NCBI GenBank assembly: GCA_934277845.1
Contig: CAKQVV010000074.1
Location: forward strand, 1-7,480
From: an uncultured Clostridia bacterium
GTDB taxonomy: Bacteria; Bacillota; Clostridia; Christensenellales; Pumilibacteraceae
Length of the DNA stretch: 7,480 nucleotides
Direction of reading: 5' to 3'
Shown here: positions 1 through 5,343 of the stretch, piece after piece
How positions within the stretch are numbered: position 1 is the first letter of the stretch
How the letters are laid out: the number at the start of each line of letters is the position of its first letter
Notes under the pieces: generated by a model
What the model saw: the letters and a program-made list of their open reading frames with translations, nothing else
Told to the model about the DNA's origin: nothing
Databases searched by the model: none
Program-made: the position numbers and the translations under genes

Positions 1-450
1 CTTGAAGCCTATTCGGCGTATCCCGCCGAACACGTTTTTCACCGCGATGTAGTCGAGCACGCCGCCGTCGGGATTGCCGCTTTTCCCCGACACCATCACG
101 ACGTCGGCGATCCACTCGGGATTAAGGTAATACAGCACTTTGCGTTGCGCCACCTCGCGCTGAACTTCGCGCGTCGGCGACACCACCCAGCCGTTTACGT
201 CCGCGCGGTTTTCGCGGTAAGGGTGAATCCCCCTTGCCCGCCACACGGTTTCCACCGCGCCGCACTCGGTCTTGCCCGAACGGTTGCCGCCGAAAACCCA
301 GCGGTTGCGCTTTTGACACTTGTGAAATTCCAGTTGTTTAAGATGCACTTTCTCGCCCGTGTTGTAGCGGAAAATGCGGTTGTTGCGATAAAGTTGTTTT
401 TCGCGGCGTTCCAGCCGGCGTATCTTCCCGATAATTTCCCTCTCGTTCAC
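1..450 (-). CDS. Phage terminase large subunit, N-terminal part (cut by window edge)
   Basis: This reading frame starts with GTG at 448-450 and stays open to the left edge, giving 150 residues. A G-rich ribosome binding site (GGGGGA on the minus strand, 456-461) lies 5 nt upstream, and no other start codon occurs before the in-frame upstream stop. The protein begins with a basic helical segment (residues 3-28), then KQLEFHK (38-44), then the Walker A motif FGGNRSGKTE (53-62, catalytic K60), then WVVSPTREVQ (about 90-100). This order is typical of large terminase ATPases, which drive phage DNA into procapsids; the nuclease domain would lie beyond the edge. The sigma-like gene at 1301-1786 on the same strand fits a prophage context, but the opposite-strand SH3 gene lies between them. 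Family call confident; whether the gene is intact cannot be judged. Confidence 0.82.
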   Translation of the reverse strand, partial: MNEREIIGKIRRLERREKQLYRNNRIFRYNTGEKVHLKQLEFHKCQKRNRWVFGGNRSGKTECGAVETVWRARGIHPYRENRADVNGWVVSPTREVQREVAQRKVLYYLNPEWIADVVMVSGKSGNPDGGVLDYIAVKNVFGGIRRIGFK

Positions 451-513
451 TTTATTCCCCCAAACAAGTAATTTTTCGGCGAAAACTCCGTTTTTTCGTC
501 ACCCGCGCGGCGG

Positions 514-519
514 TATAAT
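514..519 (+). promoter_or_regulatory. Consensus -10 box (TATAAT) of the SH3-protein gene
   Basis: A perfect TATAAT ends 6 nt before the ATG at 526, so transcription would start at or next to the start codon. The -35 region 17 nt upstream is only a T-run (491-496), a weak match. No Shine-Dalgarno sequence is visible between this box and the ATG, which fits a leaderless or near-leaderless mRNA. Confidence 0.55.
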
Positions 520-525
520 CACTTT

Positions 526-1296
526 ATGAATTTCAGTCCGAAAATCCGAATATTCGCGCTGCTTGCCGCTTTTCTCGCGCTTTTACTTTCCTTTTCACTC
601 AAAAAACCGCCGTGCGCCCGCGCCGCCGCGCTTTCCTATGCTCTCATCGGCGACGACGCCGTTCTCTATTCCGACGATGGCAAAACCGCCGTGACTACGC
701 TCCCCGCGACCTATTTCGCGGTGATACTGAATAAAGCGGAAAACGGTTACGTTTCCGTGAGTTATCTCGACCTTGCGGGCAAAGTCGCGGCGGACAAACT
801 GACCGTCGTCGATTACGAGCCGCGATACAAGTTCGCAGAAGGCTCGCTGAAACTCAATAACGACGGTCACAACGTGCGCGTGAGAAGCACTCCCGACCAC
901 GAAAACGGCGAAGTCATAGGCGATCTGTCCGACGGCGAAACGCTGCTGTATTACGGCACCGTCGCAGGCTCGTCACAGGTCGCGGCGATAGGCAACGAAT
1001 GGTTTTTCGTGCGCTTTACGGACGGCGGCGAAACAAAGCGCGGCTACGTCTATTCGCTGTACGTCGCCGCGGATCCTATCCCCGAAAACGTGATCGAGCC
1101 GCTTCCCGCGCCCGATCCCGAACCCGAGCCGTCTCTTGAATCCGAAAATAACGACGAAAAACAAACCGACGAGTTTTCGCTGTCAAAAAACGGCGAAGCG
1201 ATAACGATAGTCGCGCTGTGCCTGCCCGTCATCGTCGTGACTTATCTTCTTTTCCGCAAGCCTGAAAAATCGAGGGACGAAAACGAACGACCGTGA
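526..1296 (+). CDS. Exported, membrane-anchored bacterial SH3-domain protein
   Basis: The 256-residue protein starts with a basic N-terminus and a hydrophobic stretch (residues 8-24) followed by an ARA-A site near 31-34, as in a signal peptide. Residues about 37-96 form a beta-rich, possibly degenerate SH3-like unit. Residues about 115-180 match the SH3b pattern, with VRVRSTP at 117-123 and RGYVYSLYV at 172-180. A proline- and acid-rich linker follows (183-216), then one transmembrane helix (about 225-243) and a short charged cytoplasmic tail. SH3b domains commonly bind peptidoglycan or cell-wall peptides, so a surface protein tethered at its C-terminus is likely; no catalytic domain is seen. 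It runs against both neighbours and its stop is 4 bp from that of the convergent gene at 1301. The specific role is unknown. Confidence 0.85.
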   Translation: MNFSPKIRIFALLAAFLALLLSFSLKKPPCARAAALSYALIGDDAVLYSDDGKTAVTTLPATYFAVILNKAENGYVSVSYLDLAGKVAADKLTVVDYEPRYKFAEGSLKLNNDGHNVRVRSTPDHENGEVIGDLSDGETLLYYGTVAGSSQVAAIGNEWFFVRFTDGGETKRGYVYSLYVAADPIPENVIEPLPAPDPEPEPSLESENNDEKQTDEFSLSKNGEAITIVALCLPVIVVTYLLFRKPEKSRDENERP

Positions 1297-1300
1297 GCGA

Positions 1301-1786
1301 TTACGCAACGGGTTTATGCCGGATTGCCGTCTTCGGGCGTTCGGTCGGGCGCACCCTGCGTTTCATCATGTTCATCGCCGCCGTCACCTGCGGCACGTCG
1401 GCATAGTCGCGTTCCATTCGTTTTTCGTCGAATCCCGCGCTCTCAAGCACCTTCTCGGCGTGGCGCATAGCCTTGCAAAGCCGCTTGTAGACGGTGCCGG
1501 CGTTCACATTCAAGCTTTCCGCGATCTCGCCTGCCGATAGCCCCAGCGCATGCCGGGCAATAAGCAGCGTTTCGTCGCCGCCGAGATTCCGTATCATCAA
1601 CTCGTACATCACCTTCAGGTTAATAAGCCGCGTCCTCACGTCGGATATTTCCAGTATCTTTTCGTATTGCTTGACGGTGTCCCCGAAAGGATCGTAAGCA
1701 ATGCGTTCGATTTTTTTATCCATTGTCTCTATCGTCTTTTCCAGCCGATCGCTCAGCCTGAAAATCATTAAAACATACAATTTCAT
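1301..1786 (-). CDS. Sigma-region-4-like helix-turn-helix protein, possibly phage-derived
   Basis: The 161-residue protein has an excellent ribosome binding site (AAAGGAGGT, 1792-1800) 5 nt before the ATG, which fixes the start. Residues 10-65 are predicted helical and charged. Residues about 81-112 (LSAGEIAESLNVNAGTVYKR and following) fit the helix-turn-helix of sigma factor region 4, with the recognition helix near 95-105. The tail (141-161) is very basic. No region 2 is visible, so it is unlikely to be a complete sigma factor. Small proteins of this kind often precede terminase genes in Firmicutes prophages, and a terminase lies downstream on the same strand. A chromosomal regulator is the alternative. 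A perfect palindrome upstream (1863-1880) could be its operator. Confidence 0.72.
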   Translation of the reverse strand: MKLYVLMIFRLSDRLEKTIETMDKKIERIAYDPFGDTVKQYEKILEISDVRTRLINLKVMYELMIRNLGGDETLLIARHALGLSAGEIAESLNVNAGTVYKRLCKAMRHAEKVLESAGFDEKRMERDYADVPQVTAAMNMMKRRVRPTERPKTAIRHKPVA

Positions 1787-1800
1787 TGTTTACCTCCTTT

Positions 1801-1833
1801 GCGCCACGGCGGGGCATTCGCGGCGCGTTTTTT
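1801..1833 (+). terminator. Possible intrinsic terminator on the plus strand
   Basis: GCGCC (1801-1805) can pair with GGCGC (1822-1826), with an inner GCG/CGC pair, and GTTTTTT follows directly. It would stop plus-strand transcripts coming from the SH3 gene about 500 nt after its stop codon. Read on the minus strand, the same hairpin lies directly next to the ribosome binding site of the sigma-like gene and could instead modulate its translation. The stem is short and bulged. Confidence 0.35.
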
Positions 1834-1862
1834 AATTTCACCCATAATATAGCGTAAAAATT

Positions 1863-1880
1863 ATGACAACGTATTGTCAT
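1863..1880. promoter_or_regulatory. Perfect palindrome, candidate operator of the sigma-like gene
   Basis: ATGACAA (1863-1869) and TTGTCAT (1874-1880) are a perfect 7-bp inverted repeat around CGTA. It lies about 77 bp upstream of the start codon at 1786. AT-rich -10-like sequences (TATATT, TATTAT on the minus strand) follow at about 1843-1850 but with spacing too short for a standard promoter using TTGTCA as the -35. The size and symmetry fit a dimeric repressor site. The regulator is unknown. Confidence 0.5.
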
Positions 1881-2008
1881 CTATTTATTTTCTCGTAACC
1901 GTTTTTCAAATATTTTTTGCGAATTTTGTCGCAATTTCCCGACGGTTTGTCTTTTCCGTTTCGGGAAACGCGCGGCGCGCAACGACGACCGAAAAACGCG
2001 CGGGATAA
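1881..2008. other. Gene-free structured DNA
   Basis: No credible reading frame is seen here. Two inverted repeats stand out: TTGCGA/TCGCAA at 1917-1934, and TTTCCCGA (1935-1942) with TCGGGAAA (1961-1968), the latter extended by an inner CGG/CCG pair. Neither is followed by a T-run on either strand. They could be transcript structure or remains of an older element. Confidence 0.4.
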
Positions 2009-2227
2009 ATAAGGATAATTATTTGTTCCATGAGGGGGATTCCACGCCTTACGATAATCGCCCTATTATTCGTGCGATTATCGTAAGGCTCTGAATGACG
2101 AGGTAGCAGTAATGCTTCTCGTTCTATTTTAAATAATAATGCGCAGTTTCCGTCTTACCTCGTCATTCAGAGCGTGGCAGTATGCCACGCGTGGAATCCC
2201 CCACAGCAGAGAAGTAATTATCCTTAT
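2009..2227 (-). repeat. Nested inverted-repeat element, copy 1 (MITE-like)
   Basis: The element is built in symmetric layers. The outer ends are ATAAGGATAATTA (2009-2021) and its exact complement (2215-2227). Then come GGGGGATTCCACGC (2034-2047) and GCGTGGAATCCCCC (2189-2202). An inner 17-bp perfect pair starts CTCTGAATGACG (2089-2105) and faces its complement at 2156-2172. Between outer and inner repeats lie stem-loops: a 15-bp stem on the left (2047-2061 with 2074-2088) and an 8-bp stem on the right (2172-2179 with 2183-2190). The core (2106-2155) is AT-rich and non-coding. The strand is assigned relative to copy 2, whose core matches this one in reverse complement. No target-site duplication is clear. 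Confidence 0.88.
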
Positions 2228-2235
2228 AAAATGCA

Positions 2236-2281
2236 AAACGAAAACGGCGCTTGCCGCGGTTAAACCTCGGACAAGCGCCGT
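2236..2281 (-). terminator. Intrinsic terminator of the isocitrate dehydrogenase gene
   Basis: ACGGCGCTTG (2244-2253) pairs perfectly with CAAGCGCCGT (2272-2281), and on the minus strand the stem is followed by TTTCGTTTT. It lies about 110 nt after the stop codon of the dehydrogenase at 2389 and just outside repeat copy 1, so it should insulate the element from that transcript. Confidence 0.75.
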
Positions 2282-2302
2282 AAATACCATCTTCCTGTTA
2301 TC

Positions 2303-2328
2303 CTTATATTATTCTGCTTATATTATTC
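2303..2328. repeat. Short tandem direct repeat
   Basis: CTTATATTATTC occurs twice (2303-2314 and 2317-2328) with a period of 14 bp. The preceding TTATCCTTATA (2298-2308) also repeats the outer end of the nested element (2218-2228). This is an AT-rich patch downstream of the dehydrogenase; no function is evident. Confidence 0.6.
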
Positions 2329-2344
2329 AATAAACTTTACTTGC

Positions 2345-2367
2345 AAAAATACGCGGCGATCTTCGCC
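2345..2367 (-). terminator. Weak first terminator candidate after isocitrate dehydrogenase
   Basis: On the minus strand a 5-bp stem (GGCGA/TCGCC, 2355-2367, loop AGA) is followed by GCG and then TATTTTT. The gap between stem and T-run and the short stem make it weaker than the hairpin at 2244-2281. It may be a processing or pausing site instead. Confidence 0.3.
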
Positions 2368-2388
2368 ATATTTCAATCTTTTTCCGGA

Positions 2389-3591
2389 TTACAGCCTTTC
2401 CGCGATCTTTTCGAGGAACGCGCGGCTCGACATCTTCACCGGCGTTATGCCGTCTTTACCGAAAAGTCCCGTAAGGTCGCCCGTCATATAACCTGCGCCG
2501 ATCGTGTCGGTGGTCGCCTTTTCCAGTCTGTCCGCAAACGCGACCAGATCGGCGTTGTTTTCCGATTCGCCGCGCTTACGGAGCGCGCCGCTCCAGGCAA
2601 ATATCGTCGCGACCGGGTTGGTCGAGGTTTCTTCGCCCTTAAGGTACTTGTAGTAATGCCGCGTGACGGTGCCGTGCGCCGCCTCGAACTCGTAATTGCC
2701 GTCGGGCGACACGAGCACGCTGGTCATCATCGCGAGCGATCCGTAAGCCGTCGCCACCATGTCGCTCATCACGTCGCCGTCGTAGTTTTTGAGCGCCCAG
2801 ATAAAGCCGCCGTGACTGCGGACGATACGCGCCACCGAGTCATCGATAAGCGTGTATTCATAGTTTATGCCCGCTTCCTCGAATTTCGCCTTGTACTCGC
2901 GCTCGAAAATTTCGGCGAAAATATCCTTGAAACGGTGGTCGTAAGTCTTGCTGATAGTGTCCTTGGTCGCGAACCAAAGGTCCTGCCGCGTACTCAGCGC
3001 GTAATTAAAGCACGCGCGGGCAAACGAACTTATCGAAGCGTCGAGGTTATGTATACCCTGCACCACGCCCGCTCCCGGAAAGTCGGCGATCTTCTTTCTC
3101 TCTTCGCGTCCGTCCTCGTATTTTACCACGAGTTCCGCCGTCGCTTTGCCGTCGACTCTTATTTCGCTGTTGCGGTACACGTCGCCATACGCGTGACGCG
3201 CGATAGTGATGGGTTTCGTCCAGGACGGAACGTAAGGTCTGATTCCGTCGACGAGAATGGGCGCGCGGAAAACCGTGCCGTCGAGCGCGGCGCGGATCGT
3301 GCCGTTGGGCGACAGCCACATTTTTGAAAGATTATATTCCTCTACGCGCTGGGCGTTGGGCGTGATCGTGGCGCACTTTACGCCGACGTGGTATTTCTTT
3401 ATCGCTTCCGCGGCGTCCGTCGTCACTTTGTCGGCGGTCTTTTCGCGGTTGGGCAGTCCGAGGTCGTAAAACTCGGTATTGACTTTTACGTAAGGTTCGA
3501 TCAGGATTTCCTTGATCCAGTCCCAAAGCACTCTCGTCATCTCGTCGCCCTGCATCTCGACGATGGGCGTATCGTAAGTAATTTTTGTCAT
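2389..3591 (-). CDS. icd: NADP-dependent isocitrate dehydrogenase, eukaryotic-type
   Basis: The enzyme oxidatively decarboxylates isocitrate to 2-oxoglutarate, making NADPH for biosynthesis and feeding glutamate formation. From the ATG at 3589-3591 it is 400 residues, normal for the homodimeric IDH1/IDH2-like family. The ribosome binding site GGAGG (3597-3601) selects this start; a longer frame from 3672 would contain the promoter. Isocitrate-binding residues are in place: S94, N96, R100, R109 (in KMWLSPNGTIR and GTVFR) and R132 in ITIARHAYGD. K210, the metal-binding aspartates D250/D251, D273 and D277 in NYDGDVMSD, and the NADP-loop EAAHGTVTRH (303-312) are also present. Numbering matches human IDH1 closely up to R132. 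No aconitase or citrate synthase gene is beside it, and it has its own promoter and terminator, so it is probably monocistronic. Confidence 0.96.
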   Translation of the reverse strand: MTKITYDTPIVEMQGDEMTRVLWDWIKEILIEPYVKVNTEFYDLGLPNREKTADKVTTDAAEAIKKYHVGVKCATITPNAQRVEEYNLSKMWLSPNGTIRAALDGTVFRAPILVDGIRPYVPSWTKPITIARHAYGDVYRNSEIRVDGKATAELVVKYEDGREERKKIADFPGAGVVQGIHNLDASISSFARACFNYALSTRQDLWFATKDTISKTYDHRFKDIFAEIFEREYKAKFEEAGINYEYTLIDDSVARIVRSHGGFIWALKNYDGDVMSDMVATAYGSLAMMTSVLVSPDGNYEFEAAHGTVTRHYYKYLKGEETSTNPVATIFAWSGALRKRGESENNADLVAFADRLEKATTDTIGAGYMTGDLTGLFGKDGITPVKMSSRAFLEKIAERL

Positions 3592-3596
3592 AGCCG

Positions 3597-3601
3597 CCTC
3601 C
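3597..3601 (-). promoter_or_regulatory. Ribosome binding site fixing the icd start
   Basis: GGAGG on the minus strand lies 5 nt before the ATG at 3589-3591. It rules out the longer in-frame start at 3672, which overlaps the -35 box and would have no such site. Confidence 0.85.
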
Positions 3602-3619
3602 GTAGTAACATTGATCCAA

Positions 3620-3634
3620 GCGGGACTGTCCCGC
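3620..3634. promoter_or_regulatory. Palindrome in the 5' leader of icd, candidate operator or hairpin
   Basis: GCGGGACTGTCCCGC is a perfect 7-bp inverted repeat about a single central base. It begins only a few nt after the predicted transcription start of icd, where a bound repressor would block RNA polymerase. As RNA it would form a 5'-end hairpin with a 6-bp stem that could stabilise the message. No known operator is recognised. Confidence 0.5.
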
Positions 3635-3643
3635 AATAAGCGT

Positions 3644-3672
3644 ATTTTACCACGAATCGGCGGATTAGTCAA
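3644..3672 (-). promoter_or_regulatory. Strong sigma-A-type promoter of icd
   Basis: On the minus strand TTGACT (3667-3672) and TAAAAT (3644-3649) are separated by exactly 17 bp, with TG one base before the -10 (extended -10). The predicted start is near 3637, leaving a leader of about 45 nt before the ATG at 3591. Confidence 0.82.
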
Positions 3673-3740
3673 TCGCGAAAGCCGAACGTTCGATAATTTG
3701 TATACGGTAAATCTCGTCGCCCGGACTTTTCAATCCGGCT

Positions 3741-4952
3741 TCAACCCTTGCCGCGCGTAAAACCGGCGCGATAACGGTAACGCGGTTTTTCCCGTGCGGC
3801 GAAATCTTCTTTTGCGATCGCGAGCAGTTCCTCTATGACCGCCGCGCTTCCTTCGCCGTACTTTGCCGGCGTTCCGGTTTTTTCGGAAATCTTTTCGGAT
3901 CCGGTCGCATCGGTTTTCGCGGCGTTTCCGAGTTCCTCTTCGAGCGCGGCGATACCGACATAATCGAATCCGCGCGGGAAAAGATACGCCGCCAGCGAAC
4001 CGGGAACGGTATTTATTTCGTTCGCGAACAGCGTACCCGTGGCGTTCTCGTACATAAAGTCCACCCGGGCAACGCCGCTCGCACCCACCGCCGCAAACGC
4101 TTTCGCTGCCGCGAGCCGCACTTTTGCGCGAAGATCCGCCGGAATGTCCGCCGGGAACTTCCGTCCCGCTCCGCGCCCCTTGAATCCGCCTCCGCCGTAC
4201 TTGTCGTCGTAACTTAAAAACCCGCCGGCGGAAAACGGCGATTCGGCTTCGCTGACCGCAAACGCGCCGCGCCTGCCGATGACGCCGCAGTTAAGTTCGA
4301 TGAAATTTTCCAGCGCGCGTTCGACCACGACCGCGTTGTCCCAGGAAAACGCCGCCGCAAGCGCGGACAAAAACTCCCTGCCGCCGCCGACGAGCGTCAC
4401 ACCGATACTGCTGCCGAGCGACGCGGGCTTGACGATGAGCGGATACCCGAAGTCCGCCGCGCGTTCGGTCACTTCGCGCAGTCCGTTCTCGTAATCGCCG
4501 CGCGTGACCTCGAATCCCCCGACGGTATCCAGTCCCGCCGCCGCAAATGCGCGTTTAGTCAGCCGTTTATCCATACCGATCGCGCTCGCCGCAACGCCGC
4601 TGCCCGTATACGGTATTCCGGCGGTTTCCAGTACGCCCTGAAGCGCGCCGTCCTCGCCGCCCGCGCCGTGCACGCACAGTAGCGCGACGTCGATTCTGGC
4701 GTAACGTTTGCCGTTTTTGACGTAGAGATAATCGTCGGACGGCTTTACGAACGCGGGAATCTTTTTGATTTTTCCCGACCGATACGCCGACAGATCGTCG
4801 TAATTTTTCACCACAAACCAACTGCCGTCGTTTGCCACGAACACGGGGATCACGATATGCCGCCCGGCAATGAGTTTTGCCGCCTGCACGCCCGTCACCA
4901 CGCTCACGTCGTGTTCGCACGATTTTCCGCCGTAAAATATCGCTACCGTCAT
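3741..4952 (-). CDS. ddl: D-alanine-D-alanine ligase family protein
   Basis: This ATP-grasp enzyme should join two D-alanines for the peptidoglycan stem peptide in the cytoplasm. It is 403 residues; the ATG at 4950-4952 has GGAGG (4961-4965) 8 nt upstream. Visible motifs are FYGGKSCEHDVS (6-17), VHGAGGEDGALQG (94-106), the ATP-binding IVKPASLGSSIGV (173-185), ARVDFMYE (295-302) and the metal/phosphate loop NEINTVPGS (311-319). The omega-loop carries DKY (250-252), as in D-Ala-specific ligases that use a Lys-Tyr pair, rather than a vancomycin-type signature. Two oddities are seen: the catalytic loop continues SLAAYLFP instead of the common (F/M)T..S.(Y/V)P, and a hydrophilic insert (about 341-368) precedes the last helix. 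A ligase with a different second substrate remains possible. Confidence 0.9.
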   Translation of the reverse strand: MTVAIFYGGKSCEHDVSVVTGVQAAKLIAGRHIVIPVFVANDGSWFVVKNYDDLSAYRSGKIKKIPAFVKPSDDYLYVKNGKRYARIDVALLCVHGAGGEDGALQGVLETAGIPYTGSGVAASAIGMDKRLTKRAFAAAGLDTVGGFEVTRGDYENGLREVTERAADFGYPLIVKPASLGSSIGVTLVGGGREFLSALAAAFSWDNAVVVERALENFIELNCGVIGRRGAFAVSEAESPFSAGGFLSYDDKYGGGGFKGRGAGRKFPADIPADLRAKVRLAAAKAFAAVGASGVARVDFMYENATGTLFANEINTVPGSLAAYLFPRGFDYVGIAALEEELGNAAKTDATGSEKISEKTGTPAKYGEGSAAVIEELLAIAKEDFAAREKPRYRYRAGFTRGKG

Positions 4953-4996
4953 TCAGTCAGCCTCCGTTTCCGCCCGCCTTTCCGGCAAGACGGCAT

Positions 4997-5017
4997 AAAA
5001 AACAGGCGCAACGCGCC
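4997..5017 (-). terminator. Intrinsic terminator or attenuator upstream of ddl
   Basis: On the minus strand GGCGC-GTT-GCGCC (5005-5017) is followed by TGTTTTTT. It lies 45 nt before the ddl start and downstream of the promoter candidate at 5043-5072. It therefore either ends transcripts arriving from the glycosyltransferase genes or attenuates ddl within its own leader. No T-box or known riboswitch signature is seen around it. Confidence 0.55.
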
Positions 5018-5042
5018 GATCTTTAATTCGCGTCACGCCTAC

Positions 5043-5072
5043 AATATATGATTTATTTCGCTCCGGCGTGAA
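5043..5072 (-). promoter_or_regulatory. Possible ddl promoter
   Basis: On the minus strand TTCACG (5067-5072, four of six consensus bases) and TATATT (5043-5048, five of six) are 18 bp apart. The start would be near 5036, giving a leader of about 84 nt that includes the hairpin at 5005-5017. It lies between ddl and repeat copy 2. Confidence 0.45.
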
Positions 5073-5105
5073 TAACGCAAAGAGTCGGAAACAAGACAGG
5101 TTGAA

Positions 5106-5343
5106 AAAGGATACTATCATCTCTGCCGCGGGGGATTCCACGCATAAGCGCAATTGCCCCGCTATATAGGGCAATTGCGCTTATACTCTGAATGACGTGT
5201 AAACAGTTGAACTGCGCGTTATTATTTAATGCGTTAAATTTTAAAATATAACGAGCAGCCTGACTGTTTCATCGTCATTCAGAGCAAATGCACAAGTACC
5301 CCGCGTGGAATCCCCTTCATCAAGCAGATAATTTGTCCCTATT
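5106..5343 (+). repeat. Nested inverted-repeat element, copy 2 (MITE-like)
   Basis: It has the same layers as copy 1. GGGGATTCCACGC (5131-5143) faces GCGTGGAATCCCC (5303-5315), and CTCTGAATGACG (5186-5197) faces CGTCATTCAGAG (5273-5284), with AAACAGT/ACTGTTT just inside (5201-5207, 5263-5269). The left spacer is a perfect 16-bp stem-loop, ATAAGCGCAATTGCCC (5144-5159) with 5169-5184, unrelated in sequence to the hairpin of copy 1. The right spacer (5285-5302) shows no good hairpin. The core shares AACTGCGC, TTATTATTTAA and AACGAG with the reverse complement of copy 1. Outer arms (AGGATACTATCATCTCTGC on the left) are degenerate and the right one reaches the stop codon of the glycosyltransferase, so the boundaries are approximate. 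Confidence 0.85.

Noticed and set aside
145..471. Plus-strand frame of 108 codons
   Set aside because: It is antisense to the terminase fragment with its Walker A motif and has no recognisable domain.
2009..2227. CRISPR array or riboswitch as an explanation for the repeats
   Set aside because: There are no regularly spaced direct repeats with unique spacers; the repeats are inverted and nested, recur at a second site, and the elements do not lie in a typical leader of the adjacent genes.
2139..2333. Plus-strand frame of 64 codons
   Set aside because: It begins inside repeat copy 1, reads through its right arm and the icd terminator hairpin, and resembles no protein family; such repeats readily create false frames.
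2341..3327. Long plus-strand frame of 328 codons opposite isocitrate dehydrogenase
   Set aside because: Arg/Val/His-rich shadow of a clearly recognised enzyme on the other strand; no family resemblance and no ribosome binding site.
3592..3672. N-terminal extension of isocitrate dehydrogenase by 27 residues
   Set aside because: The added codons overlap the promoter and palindrome; the ATG at 3591 has its own GGAGG and gives the usual family N-terminus.
3721..3738. Hairpin CCGGA/TCCGG just after the ddl stop as a terminator
   Set aside because: The stem is only 5 bp and no T-run follows on the minus strand.
4953..5174. Minus-strand frame of 73 codons just upstream of ddl
   Set aside because: It begins inside repeat copy 2 and crosses the promoter and terminator candidates; no ribosome binding site and no recognisable content.
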